This document shows, in pieces, positions 35,068-43,588 of a DNA stretch of 46,987 nt (its first letter is position 1; each line of letters opens with the position of its first letter). The notes below the pieces were generated by a model. The model did no database searches and was not told where the DNA came from. It worked only from the letters and a program-made list of their open reading frames with translations. The stretch covers positions 1 to 46,987 of the forward strand of contig JAVKLI010000048.1 of assembly GCA_031539425.1 (NCBI GenBank). Reading direction: 5' to 3'. The DNA comes from UBA4416 sp031539425 (lineage in GTDB: Bacteria; Bacteroidota; Bacteroidia; B-17B0; Aurantibacillaceae). The translations under genes and the position numbers were made by a program.

Positions 35068-35844
35068 ATGTTTTCAAAAAATCTAATTAAATATTCTAAA
35101 TCATTACATCTCAAAAAAAATAGATTTGCAAATCACCAATTTATTGTTGAGGGTGAAAAAATTGTTAAAGAATTTATACAATCGGACAATCAACAGATTT
35201 TTAAATTGTTTGCCGTACAAAAATTTATTGAAGCCAATCTTGCTATCATAAAAAAAAAGAAAATAGACGTTATTGAAGTTTCCTTAACCGAACTTGCACA
35301 AATTAGCGCTCTCAATAGCCCAAATGAAGCGGTAGCTATTGTTAAAATGCAATCACACGACATAAATTATAATACAATTAATATAAATGGCGCCTTGTAT
35401 TTAGATAATCTTCAAGACCCCGGAAATTTAGGTACTATTATTAGAACAGCAGATTGGTTTGGATTTAAAGAGGTATTATGCTCACCAAATTCAGTTGATG
35501 TATACAACCCAAAAGTGATACAAGCAACAATGGGAGCTATATTAAGAGTAAATGTAAATTATATTGAGTTTTTAGACCTCGAAGCAAATATCAAAAAAAC
35601 AAGTCCAAATTTTCCAATTTTTGGAGCAGTATTAAATGGTAACTCTATTTTTAAAACAAACCTAAAACCCGGATTGATAGTAATTGGTAATGAATCTCAA
35701 GGCATATCAAAGCATATAGTAAATCATATTACTTTTCCAATTACAATACCAGCTCAAAAAAACAATGGAACCGAATCTTTAAATGCAGCTTGCGCAACAG
35801 CTATTATATGTAGTGAGTTTTTCAAACATCAAAATTTAATCTAA
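35068..35844 (+). CDS. RNA 2'-O-methyltransferase, TrmH/SpoU family
   Basis: A 258-residue SPOUT-class enzyme that methylates ribose in rRNA or tRNA. An N-terminal substrate-binding domain (about 1-95) precedes the knotted catalytic domain with motif 1 LQDPGNLGTIIRTADWFG, motif 2 VIGNESQGIS and motif 3 ESLNAACATAII. The domain order resembles RlmB or TsnR-like enzymes; the exact target nucleotide cannot be told. It is followed 31 bases later by the DUF3822 gene. The assignment to family is secure. Confidence 0.92.
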   Translation: MFSKNLIKYSKSLHLKKNRFANHQFIVEGEKIVKEFIQSDNQQIFKLFAVQKFIEANLAIIKKKKIDVIEVSLTELAQISALNSPNEAVAIVKMQSHDINYNTININGALYLDNLQDPGNLGTIIRTADWFGFKEVLCSPNSVDVYNPKVIQATMGAILRVNVNYIEFLDLEANIKKTSPNFPIFGAVLNGNSIFKTNLKPGLIVIGNESQGISKHIVNHITFPITIPAQKNNGTESLNAACATAIICSEFFKHQNLI

Positions 35845-35859
35845 CTTGTTAAATAATGA

Positions 35860-35867
35860 TAGTTTTG
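35860..35867 (+). promoter_or_regulatory. -7 promoter element just before the DUF3822 gene
   Basis: TAGTTTTG matches TAnnTTTG and ends 7 bases before the ATG at 35875, so transcripts starting here would be almost leaderless. No -33 match at 19 bases. Confidence 0.35.
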
Positions 35868-35874
35868 TACCATC

Positions 35875-36720
35875 ATGTCATCTGCTATTATCGAAAATAA
35901 AAATCAAGCCTTTGGGTCTACATCTCATCAATCCAATACATTAATTATTGAAATTTCACCTGAAAGCATATCGCTTTGCGAATACAATTCTAATTATCAT
36001 ACAGCCAATTTTATATTCAATTATCCTTTAATATTAAAAGCTAATGAAAACCATGTTGATGCTGTAATTTCATTTTTTAAAAATAGTGGTATACATACTC
36101 AAAAGTTTAGCTATGTATACATAAACATTGTAAATAATTTATATACACTGTGTCCGGCCCAATTTTATGATGATGAAAAAAAAAGTCTATTACTTGAATT
36201 TAATTGTGGTCCTTTAAATCATATGGATGTTTTAGTTGATGAGGTGAGTTCATCAGTAAAACTTATTTATGCGGTTAACACGCAACTAAAATCTTGCTTA
36301 AACCAACATTTTCCAAAACATCAAATTAAACATGCTATTACTATTTTAAATAAATTAGCTTTATTTAGCCCTGATTTATTGCAAAGCAATTTTATTGTGC
36401 AATTGCGTCAAAGCTCTTTAGAAATTATCCATAAAAATGAATCTAACATTTTGTTTAGTAATATATATCAAGTAAACTCCAATGAAGATGTATTATACTA
36501 TATTTTATTTGCTATAGAACACTTTCAATTACAACCTAACCAAGTTTTAATAACACTTATAGGTAATTTTGAGGCAACTTCAGAAATTATTAAATATTTA
36601 AAAAAATACGTCAGTCAAATTCAATTAGCAGTTGGTAATGCGGCAATTAATAAATCACATTTAATAGAACTTCCTAATCATTATTTTTATACTTTGATAC
36701 ATAGAGTAATATGCGAATAA
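35875..36720 (+). CDS. DUF3822 family protein
   Basis: A 281-residue protein of a Bacteroidota-specific family, commonly found directly before rsmD as here. Its fold resembles the actin/Hsp70-like type II secretion-type ATPases; I see an LIIEISPESISLCEYN opening that fits a first beta hairpin of that fold, but no complete nucleotide-binding motif. The function is unknown. Its last codons overlap the rsmD start by 10 bases, so the two are translationally coupled. Confidence 0.8.
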   Translation: MSSAIIENKNQAFGSTSHQSNTLIIEISPESISLCEYNSNYHTANFIFNYPLILKANENHVDAVISFFKNSGIHTQKFSYVYINIVNNLYTLCPAQFYDDEKKSLLLEFNCGPLNHMDVLVDEVSSSVKLIYAVNTQLKSCLNQHFPKHQIKHAITILNKLALFSPDLLQSNFIVQLRQSSLEIIHKNESNILFSNIYQVNSNEDVLYYILFAIEHFQLQPNQVLITLIGNFEATSEIIKYLKKYVSQIQLAVGNAAINKSHLIELPNHYFYTLIHRVICE

Positions 36721-37250
36721 TAAGCGGTACATTAAAAGGAATACCATTAAAACGACCTTCAAATTTAAAACTCCGACCAACTACAGACTTTGCAAAAGAA
36801 GGCTTATTTAACATTTTAAATAACATGATTCACTTTGAGTTAATTCAAGTGTTAGATTTATTTACGGGCGCTGGAAATATAGCCTTAGAGTTTTTTTCAA
36901 GAGGGTCTCAAAGTATTGTAGCTGTTGATTTTCAAGCCAAACACATTGAAGCTATTAAGCCAGACATTTTAAAATTTCAAATTAACAACTTACAATTAAT
37001 AAAAGAAGATGCCTTAAAGTATTTAAAACAAACCAATCAAAAATTTGATGTTATTTTTGCTGATCCTCCTTTTGATTTTGATAAAACATTAGATATTCAT
37101 CCTATTGTTTTTGAAAGACAATTATTAAACCCAAATGGCTTATTAGTAATAGAACATGGGCATGACAAAAATTTTGAAAACTTAAATTATTATTTAAAAA
37201 CTAAAAATTATGGTAGTGTTTATTTTAGTTTTTTTATAAATCAAGTGTAG
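36711..37250 (+). CDS. rsmD: 16S rRNA (guanine(966)-N2)-methyltransferase
   Basis: RsmD methylates G966 of 16S rRNA in the small subunit. The 179 residues begin MRIISGTLKGIPLKRP, the typical start, followed by the RPTTDFAKEGLFNIL substrate-positioning block. The SAM loop is LDLFTGAGNIALEFFSRG and the catalytic motif is DPPF. Length matches the family (about 180-200). It overlaps the DUF3822 gene by 10 bases and converges on mrp with a 10-base gap. Confidence 0.93.
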   Translation: MRIISGTLKGIPLKRPSNLKLRPTTDFAKEGLFNILNNMIHFELIQVLDLFTGAGNIALEFFSRGSQSIVAVDFQAKHIEAIKPDILKFQINNLQLIKEDALKYLKQTNQKFDVIFADPPFDFDKTLDIHPIVFERQLLNPNGLLVIEHGHDKNFENLNYYLKTKNYGSVYFSFFINQV

Positions 37251-37260
37251 TATTTAATAT

Positions 37261-38331
37261 TTACACTAATGTTTTATTATTCAAAATAGATACTTGCTGG
37301 GCTACATTTTGACACAATGTTTTGTAAGCCAAGGCTTGTGGTGTGGTTTCTTGTAATATAGCTGGCCTGCCAATATCGCCCGATTCACAAATACTTTGCA
37401 CTAATGGAATTTGAGCCAATAGTGGCACTTTTAACTCATTAGCCAAATGGGTGGCGCCATCTTTTCCAAACAAATAATATTTATTTTCTGGTAGTTCGGC
37501 AGGGGTAAACCAAGCCATATTTTCTACGATGCCTAATATTGGAATATTTATAGATGGTAGCTGAAATAACGCTACTCCTTTGCGAGCATCTGCTATTGCT
37601 ACTTCTTGAGGTGTGCTTACTATTACCGCGCCAGTAATAGGAAAATGGCTACACAATGTAATTTGAATATCCCCAGTGCCCGGAGGTAAATCCACTATTA
37701 AATAATCAAGTTCGCCCCAATTAGTGTCTGTAAATAGCTGTATAAGAGCTTTAGAAGCCATTGGACCGCGTAACGCAATTACCTGACCATCTTTAGCCAA
37801 AAACCCTACGGAATTAATTTTAACACCATGAGATTCTACTGGCGCCATCTTAGAAGTGCCTTCAAAGTCTGAAGGTTTTGGCATTTGATCATTTACACCA
37901 AACATAATGGCTTGTGATGGCCCGTATATATCAGCGTCTACAAGCCCTACCTTAGCGCCTTGCAAGGCAAGCCCTACAGCTAAATTTACCGATACTGTTG
38001 ATTTACCAACACCTCCTTTGCCGGAGGCTACTGCTATAATATTCTTTACTTTTGATAAAGTGCCTAAATCTTTTTGTTTTGATGAGGTAACGTTAGCCGT
38101 CATTGTAACTGTAACGTTGGCATCTTTGTTTACAAAATGTTTTACCGCGTTAATGCAGGCATTCTGAATTAAATCTTTCATAGGGCAAGCAGGCGTAGTT
38201 AAAACTACAGTAAAGGATACATTGAGGCCATCTACCGCTACATCTTTTACCATTCCTAGAGTTACCAAATCTTTTTTAAGGTCAGGATCATCCACATGCT
38301 TTAGGGCGCCTATAATATCTTCTACTGTCAT
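37261..38331 (-). CDS. mrp: Mrp/ApbC-type iron-sulfur carrier ATPase
   Basis: A 356-residue P-loop ATPase thought to carry and deliver iron-sulfur clusters. An N-terminal MIP18/DUF59 domain (about 1-85, with TPACPMKDLI) precedes the ATPase domain with the deviant Walker A motif ASGKGGVGKST and the DLPPGTGD motif. The CxxC pair that binds a cluster in E. coli Mrp/ApbC is absent: the equivalent region reads ENMAWFTPAELPENKYYLFG. From memory this is usual in Bacteroidota homologues. It follows gatA by 2 bases on the same strand. Confidence 0.92.
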   Translation of the reverse strand: MTVEDIIGALKHVDDPDLKKDLVTLGMVKDVAVDGLNVSFTVVLTTPACPMKDLIQNACINAVKHFVNKDANVTVTMTANVTSSKQKDLGTLSKVKNIIAVASGKGGVGKSTVSVNLAVGLALQGAKVGLVDADIYGPSQAIMFGVNDQMPKPSDFEGTSKMAPVESHGVKINSVGFLAKDGQVIALRGPMASKALIQLFTDTNWGELDYLIVDLPPGTGDIQITLCSHFPITGAVIVSTPQEVAIADARKGVALFQLPSINIPILGIVENMAWFTPAELPENKYYLFGKDGATHLANELKVPLLAQIPLVQSICESGDIGRPAILQETTPQALAYKTLCQNVAQQVSILNNKTLV

Positions 38332-38333
38332 TT

Positions 38334-39746
38334 TTAAATTTGATTAGCTAAATTAAACATCTGTTCTTCTTCAAAGTTGCGAGCCATTATTTGAAAACCT
38401 ATGGTGTTCCCTTTACTATCTGTACCATTAGGCACTGATATAGCAGGGCAACCAACAATATTGGCTTGCACGGTATAAATATCTTCTAAATACATTTGAA
38501 TAGGATCTAAATCATTGGCTCCAAATTTAAATGCTGTGCGGGGTGTAGATGGAGTAATAATAAAATCGTATTGTTTAAATAGTTCGTTAGTTTCATTTTG
38601 TATGAGTTGACGCACTCTTTGGGCTTTTTTATAATAAGTATCATAAAATCCAGCACTTAGCACAAAGGTACCAAGCATAATGCGACGTTTTACTTCTATA
38701 CCAAATCCTTCGCTGCGAGATTTTTTGTAAATACTTTCTATATCTGTTGCATTAGGGCTTCTATATCCAAAGTGCACCCCATCGTATCTTGATAAATTTG
38801 AAGAGGCTTCAGCAGTAGTGAGTATGTAATAAATGGGCACTAAATAATCTAAATACGGAAAAGTTATAGATTCTACAGTATGCCCTAAAGCCTTAAATTT
38901 TTCAATAGTGTTTAAAGTGTTTTGTTTTACTTCGGCACTAATACTTGCATTTTCAACACATTCTTTAATGTAACAAATTTTATATTTTTTATTAGAATTA
39001 AGAGCGTTTACATAATTTGGAACTGGTTGACGCGAAACGGTTGCATCAAATGAATCTGCACCACTAATAATTGATAGCATAAGTGCCGAATCTTTAACCG
39101 TTTTGGTAATAGGCCCAATTTGATCAAATGACGATGCATATGCAGCAAGCCCCCAGCGCGATACTCTACCATAAGTTGGCTTTAAACCAACAGTACCAGT
39201 AAATGCAGCTGGCTGACGAACAGAGCCTCCAGTATCAGACCCAATACTTACGTGGCATAAATTTGCAGCCACTGCTGCAGAGCAGCCTCCTGATGAGCCA
39301 CCTGGAGTAGTTGCAATATTGATAGGGTTTAATACTTTTCCAAATGCTGATTTTTCGTTACTACTACCCATCGCAAATTCATCGCAATTTAAACGACCAA
39401 TAATAATGGCATCTTCGGCTAAGAGTTTTTCTACAACTGTTGATGAATAAAGAGATTCAAAGCCGTCTAATATTTTTGATGCACACGATAGTTTATGATT
39501 TTTGTAACAAATATTATCTTTAATCCCAATTATAACGCCAGCAAGTTTGCCTTGTGTTTTTAATTTAATTTTTTGATCAACCGCTGCAGCCTTTTGTTTT
39601 GCAGTAGCTTCAAAGGTTTCTAAATAGGCATTAAGGTGTTTTTGATTTTGAATTTGCACTAAAGTATCTTCAACTAATTGTTGACAGTTTACTTGGCCCA
39701 ATTGTAAATCCAATTGAAGTTGCTCAATATTAGAAAATGTGTACAC
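38334..39746 (-). CDS. gatA: Aspartyl/glutamyl-tRNA amidotransferase subunit A
   Basis: GatA releases ammonia from glutamine and, with GatB and GatC, converts Glu-tRNA(Gln) to Gln-tRNA(Gln). The 470 residues contain the amidase signature GGSSGGCSAAVAANLC and SIGSDTGGSVRQPAAF, with the Ser-cisSer-Lys triad represented by GIKDN (Lys), DTGGS and GGSVRQ. The C-terminus (FNLANQI) is a little short but within range. It starts 27 bases after tatA and is followed by mrp. gatB and gatC are not in this window. Confidence 0.95.
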   Translation of the reverse strand: MYTFSNIEQLQLDLQLGQVNCQQLVEDTLVQIQNQKHLNAYLETFEATAKQKAAAVDQKIKLKTQGKLAGVIIGIKDNICYKNHKLSCASKILDGFESLYSSTVVEKLLAEDAIIIGRLNCDEFAMGSSNEKSAFGKVLNPINIATTPGGSSGGCSAAVAANLCHVSIGSDTGGSVRQPAAFTGTVGLKPTYGRVSRWGLAAYASSFDQIGPITKTVKDSALMLSIISGADSFDATVSRQPVPNYVNALNSNKKYKICYIKECVENASISAEVKQNTLNTIEKFKALGHTVESITFPYLDYLVPIYYILTTAEASSNLSRYDGVHFGYRSPNATDIESIYKKSRSEGFGIEVKRRIMLGTFVLSAGFYDTYYKKAQRVRQLIQNETNELFKQYDFIITPSTPRTAFKFGANDLDPIQMYLEDIYTVQANIVGCPAISVPNGTDSKGNTIGFQIMARNFEEEQMFNLANQI

Positions 39747-39773
39747 GATTTGGTTTAATTAGGAACAAAACGA

Positions 39774-39965
39774 TTATTTTTTTTCAATCTCTTCGGATGA
39801 GGTGTCGTTTTTAGCATCTTTAAATTCTTTCATCCCTTTACCTAGTCCTTTCATTAATTCTGGAATTTTTTTTCCTCCAAATAATAGTAAAACAATCAGT
39901 AAAATGATAATAATTTCTGTAGGTCCCATTCCACCTAAAATGCCTAAAATATATGCTTGTGTCAT
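39774..39965 (-). CDS. tatA: Twin-arginine translocase subunit TatA
   Basis: TatA forms the pore-like part of the Tat system that exports folded proteins. The short protein has one N-terminal transmembrane helix (TEIIIILLIVLLLFGGKKI), the FGGKKIPE hinge, then an amphipathic helix (LMKGLGKGMKEF) and a charged tail. I chose the ATG at 39965 (MTQAYILG, 63 residues). A longer form from 39986 would begin at a TTG that lies inside the promoter's -7 element. It is the first gene of tatA-gatA-mrp. tatC is not in the window. Confidence 0.9.
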   Translation of the reverse strand: MTQAYILGILGGMGPTEIIIILLIVLLLFGGKKIPELMKGLGKGMKEFKDAKNDTSSEEIEKK

Positions 39966-39983
39966 AATCGTTTTTTTTGATAG

Positions 39984-39991
39984 CAAATATA
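39984..39991 (-). promoter_or_regulatory. -7 promoter element for tatA-gatA-mrp
   Basis: On the minus strand TATATTTG is a perfect TAnnTTTG, about 18 bases before the chosen tatA ATG. The -33 site is not at 19 bases. Its position decides the tatA start. Confidence 0.5.
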
Positions 39992-40097
39992 AACTTTTAA
40001 ATCTATCTCTTTTAAATTAGTCAAATTTGATTTTTTAATAAAACGTAAAGTTGTCTAAGTAAATTTACACTGAATAAATTTTGTGTGTTTTATTGTT

Positions 40098-40246
40098 TTA
40101 AAATTTTATTAAGTATAAAGTGTATTTTACAACATTAGCTCCTACATCATAAATAATTGGGAGATGTCTTTTTTCTAAAATATTTGATACTCGCTGTATA
40201 GCATTTATTTCAACACTTTCATCAAATACCCTAACACTTCATAATG
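40098..40246 (-). pseudogene. Remnant resembling an FkbM-type methyltransferase
   Basis: Reading leftward from 40246, one frame reads PPAL, a stop, then VRVFDESVEINAIQRV, SNILEKRHLPIIYDVGANV and KYTLYL before stopping at 40098. The LPIIYDVGANV segment matches the SAM-loop strand of FkbM methyltransferases, which is also present in the intact neighbour (AIIDVGANNGIYCLYF). No start codon or remainder of the gene is seen. The rest of the gap between the FkbM gene and tatA (39992-40344) holds nothing else I can recognise. Confidence 0.55.
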
Positions 40247-40344
40247 CTGGAGGTATAAAATAAATAAATGTAATTTTTCTATTTTTTTTGCCTATTTTAA
40301 AATCAAAAATAATTAAAAAAAAACGTGATTATTACCACTCATAA

Positions 40345-41190
40345 TTAGCTAAAATAGGTGTTGATTTTTTTATTGATGCTTGCTATAATGTCATTTTTTT
40401 TATTTGGAATAAAGATGAAATTATTCGTGTAATCAAATGAATTTTGAAACTTTAGGTTTTGCATTTCAGTTACATTATAATGGATATAATTTTCTATTTT
40501 TTGCTTTTTATAATCAAAATAAAAAGCGGTATAACCCAATTTACATACCGTTTCAATAGCATTATTAAACCCGAGTTGGTGGTGTCTTTTTTCTATTTCA
40601 ATTAATAAATAGGGGTTATGTTTTTTTATTAACTCAACAGCCCCATCAATTACTTTAAGTTCATGTCCCTCAACATCAATTTTTATAAGGTCAATACAAT
40701 TAATTTGTTTTAAAACATTATCTAAAGTATTAATTTTTATATCAATTTGTTTTTTACCAGTTTCTTCAATTTCTGTAAGATCATCAAGTTTTGCTCGAGA
40801 CTCAAATAATTTGTTTTTTATAATAGGAACATATATAGTTGAATGACCTTCATAATTACTCAAAGCAAAATTATAAAGCTGTATATCTTTAAACCATTTT
40901 TTTAATTTATAAAATAACTTTGGTAATGGCTCAAAAGCATAAATTTTAATTGTTTGTTTTATATGTTTAAAATACAAACAATAAATACCATTATTGGCGC
41001 CAACATCAATAATCGTAGCATTTGCACCAAGTAAAAAATGGAAAACCAAAAACTCTTTTTCAGGTAAAGTAAAAAAATAAGTTTTATCATTTAAAGCTAA
41101 TCGAAGCTTAGTTACTATTTTATTTTTAAAATAAGTTGAAAAACAAATAGTAACTAAATAGTATATGCGTTGTTTAAAAATGTATAGCAT
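40345..41190 (-). CDS. FkbM family methyltransferase
   Basis: A 281-residue SAM-dependent methyltransferase; FkbM enzymes often methylate hydroxyls of sugars in cell-surface polysaccharides. Motif I is AIIDVGANNGIYCLYF, followed by IYAFEPLP (acidic end of strand 2) and the DLIKIDVEGHELKVIDGA block typical of FkbM. An N-terminal hydrophobic stretch (about 8-24) is probably just a helix. It lies 3 bases after the glycosyltransferase-like gene, so the two likely work on the same glycan. Confidence 0.87.
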   Translation of the reverse strand: MLYIFKQRIYYLVTICFSTYFKNKIVTKLRLALNDKTYFFTLPEKEFLVFHFLLGANATIIDVGANNGIYCLYFKHIKQTIKIYAFEPLPKLFYKLKKWFKDIQLYNFALSNYEGHSTIYVPIIKNKLFESRAKLDDLTEIEETGKKQIDIKINTLDNVLKQINCIDLIKIDVEGHELKVIDGAVELIKKHNPYLLIEIEKRHHQLGFNNAIETVCKLGYTAFYFDYKKQKIENYIHYNVTEMQNLKFQNSFDYTNNFIFIPNKKNDIIASINKKINTYFS

Positions 41191-41193
41191 TAG

Positions 41194-42399
41194 TTAATGA
41201 ATTAAATTATTAAATGTTTTAAGGGTTTGTTTTAAAACAGCTTGTTTGTTATATTTTTCTTTTACAAAATCGAGTGATTTTTTACTTAACATATTTATTT
41301 TTTTTTTATTAATTAAATCTAAAATAATGCTTGCTAAATCTTCCGAATGATTATATTTTATTATAAAATCTGTAAATTCTTTTGGCGGATTATAATGATG
41401 CGGTACTAATGTAATTTTTCCAAATTTAATAAAATCTAAAATGCTTCCAGTTGTTTTTGTTACGCCGTATTGTTCTCTAAATATATCTACACTTGCATTT
41501 GGAGTAATTGGACTGATAATAATCTGAGATTGGGTTACTATTTCAATAAATTTAGTTTCATCCACTTGAGTATTGAAATAGGTAAATGAAAACAAATGAC
41601 AGGGTAGTTTTTGTAACTCTTGAATTACCCATTTACCATAATTAGATTGGCATGATCCTAATAACGTTAAATGAATAAGGCAGCTAGTATTAAATTTAAA
41701 TATATTATGTATAGCACTAATAACTTCAGAATAATTTCTTCTTTTTTCATCTACCGAACCAATGATGGTGAGGTTTAAAATTTTTGCATCAAATAAGTTT
41801 AATGAATTAGCTGAACTATATATTTTTAGAGGAATTGGGTTAATAATTTTATCTATTGGTAGGTAATTATTTGATTTTACATAATCTGTAATACCGCTAT
41901 CAGGAAATGTAAAATAGTTAATTTTTTTATTAATTAATACTCTGTAAATTAAAAATTGTTTAAAAATAATTTGCCTCCCTACATATGAAAAAAATTTCCA
42001 AAGTGCCCTAAAAGAGTGGGGTAGTAAAATATTTTGTAATGGTGCAAATTGCTTATTTACGTTATGAATCCGTAAAACTATAATACTTTTTTTTGGCAAA
42101 AATAAATAGGCCCCATAATCACTTGCAATTGTACCTATAAATATGAGATGGCATTTTTGAAAAATTTGAGAATATTTTAAAATAAAAACTGTTTTTAATA
42201 ACCCTTTAAATTCATAAAAATGGATGTTTTTAGAATAAGACACGTTTTGTAATAACTTTAAATTTTTAGTAGTTGTAAAAACATGCAATTGTATTTGTTC
42301 ATCTTGAAATATTTTCATAAACCCATCAAGACAATCAACGTGAAAATCTAATTCAATAAATGCAATTGATTTAGTGGTAGTGTTTAATACTTCAATCAT
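41194..42399 (-). CDS. Glycosyltransferase-like protein
   Basis: 401 residues with a two-domain GT-B-like layout: an N-terminal half with ISFIELDFHVDCL-type first strand and hydrophobic strands, and a C-terminal Rossmann-like half starting at LNLTIIGSVDEKRRNYSEV (about 205), the usual site of a GT4-like acceptor/donor switch, then LTLLGSCQSNYG and a glutamate-containing region near SVDIFREQYG. No membrane segments beyond hydrophobic strands. It is divergent from ompH and is co-transcribed with the FkbM gene. Family assignment is tentative; substrate unknown. Confidence 0.65.
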   Translation of the reverse strand: MIEVLNTTTKSIAFIELDFHVDCLDGFMKIFQDEQIQLHVFTTTKNLKLLQNVSYSKNIHFYEFKGLLKTVFILKYSQIFQKCHLIFIGTIASDYGAYLFLPKKSIIVLRIHNVNKQFAPLQNILLPHSFRALWKFFSYVGRQIIFKQFLIYRVLINKKINYFTFPDSGITDYVKSNNYLPIDKIINPIPLKIYSSANSLNLFDAKILNLTIIGSVDEKRRNYSEVISAIHNIFKFNTSCLIHLTLLGSCQSNYGKWVIQELQKLPCHLFSFTYFNTQVDETKFIEIVTQSQIIISPITPNASVDIFREQYGVTKTTGSILDFIKFGKITLVPHHYNPPKEFTDFIIKYNHSEDLASIILDLINKKKINMLSKKSLDFVKEKYNKQAVLKQTLKTFNNLIH

Positions 42400-42525
42400 T
42401 TAAAAAGAAAAAAACGATAATTCAGATAGTTAGTTTAGTAATTTATTTATGCAAAAAAATGTTAAAATAAACTTTATTTCAAGTAATTCAAGCAAAGATA
42501 CACAACACTTTCTTAAATCTACTTG

Positions 42526-42533
42526 TATATTTG
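42526..42533 (+). promoter_or_regulatory. -7 promoter element for the ompH-like gene
   Basis: TATATTTG is a perfect TAnnTTTG 19 bases before the chosen ATG at 42553. A predicted start around 42539 argues against the upstream TTG start at 42538. Confidence 0.5.
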
Positions 42534-42552
42534 AATTTTGATAGAAAAATTT

Positions 42553-43173
42553 ATGAATAAGATATTGTATATAATTAATGGTGTTTTGCTTTTGGCTGTA
42601 GTGTGTTTATTTTACCAAGTACAAACTTTAAAAAACAACTGTAACATTTTACCTACAGATACTGTAAATGGTAATGATTCAAATAAACAAATAATTAACT
42701 CAGATTTAAATATTGCCTTTGTTAATACTGATAGCATTAATAAAAAATACAATTACATAGTAGAATTTACAAAAGCCATTAAATCTAAAAAAGCCAACCT
42801 AGATGCCCAGTTACAAAATATGGTTGCCAAATTTCAAAAAGATTATGAAGCATACCAACGCTCTGCGCAACTAGGTATAGTACCCAAAACAGAACTTATG
42901 CGCACTGAAGAAACATTAAAAAAATTACAACAAGATATTGCCAATAAAGAATTACAATTACAAAATTTAGTTGCCGAACTAGAAGAAAAAAATATGGCTC
43001 TTAATCAAAATGTAAAAATATTTGTAAAAGAAATGGCTCAACACACACACCATCTAATTCTTGCGTATTCAGATTTAAACCCCTCTATATTATTAATAGA
43101 TCCAAAACGAGACATTACCAATCAGGTAATTAACGGATTAAATGAAGCCTACGAGCAATCTAAATCAAAATAA
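42553..43173 (+). CDS. OmpH/Skp-like periplasmic chaperone
   Basis: A 206-residue protein with an N-terminal membrane anchor or signal (ILYIINGVLLLAVVCLFY, about 3-20). It continues with the short strand IAFVNTDSINKKYNYI typical of OmpH/Skp, then a long coiled coil (about 65-145) rich in K, E and Q. Skp-like proteins hold unfolded outer-membrane proteins in the periplasm. I used the ATG at 42553, because the upstream TTG would sit at the predicted transcription start. It is followed 5 bases later by the MazG-like gene. Confidence 0.8.
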   Translation: MNKILYIINGVLLLAVVCLFYQVQTLKNNCNILPTDTVNGNDSNKQIINSDLNIAFVNTDSINKKYNYIVEFTKAIKSKKANLDAQLQNMVAKFQKDYEAYQRSAQLGIVPKTELMRTEETLKKLQQDIANKELQLQNLVAELEEKNMALNQNVKIFVKEMAQHTHHLILAYSDLNPSILLIDPKRDITNQVINGLNEAYEQSKSK

Positions 43174-43178
43174 TAAAC

Positions 43179-43577
43179 ATGTCTAAATCGTTAAAACAAA
43201 ATATGATGTTGGTACATCTGTTTCATCAAGCATTTAATATTACCAATGCAGAAGAACCAACATTAGTACCCGAAAAAGATTTTGATTTACGATTTAAGTT
43301 GATGGAAGAAGAAAATCAAGAATACTTAGAAGCATGTAAAAACAATAATTTAGTTGAAATAGCCGATGCTTTAGGTGACCAAATGTATATCCTATTTGGT
43401 ACCATTTGTAAGCATGGATTACAACATAAAATTGAAGAAGTATTTGAAGAAATTCAACGCAGTAATATGAGTAAACTAGATAAAAATGGAAAGCCTATTT
43501 ACAGAGAAGATGGAAAAGTTTTAAAAAGTGAACTTTACTCAAAACCCAATATTAAAGCCATTTTAGATAAAAATTAA
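43179..43577 (+). CDS. MazG-like nucleotide pyrophosphohydrolase family protein
   Basis: A 132-residue all-helical protein resembling the MazG/PRA-PH superfamily, which hydrolyses nucleotide triphosphates to monophosphates. Metal-binding acidic residues are in LMEEENQEYLEA (ExxxE pattern) and EIADALGDQMYI (ExxD pattern), the pair expected for a four-helix dimer. The C-terminal SNMSKLDKNGKPIYREDGKV block occurs in the phage- and plasmid-type subfamily as well as chromosomal ones. Substrate is unknown. Confidence 0.82.
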   Translation: MSKSLKQNMMLVHLFHQAFNITNAEEPTLVPEKDFDLRFKLMEEENQEYLEACKNNNLVEIADALGDQMYILFGTICKHGLQHKIEEVFEEIQRSNMSKLDKNGKPIYREDGKVLKSELYSKPNIKAILDKN

Positions 43578-43588
43578 TTTAATTAAAA

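Noticed and set aside
35012..35858. A 17-base direct repeat before two successive genes (35012-35028 and 35842-35858)
   Set aside because: In DNA this AT-rich, about one such match is expected by chance in a window of this size; the spacing to each start also differs (40 and 17 bases).
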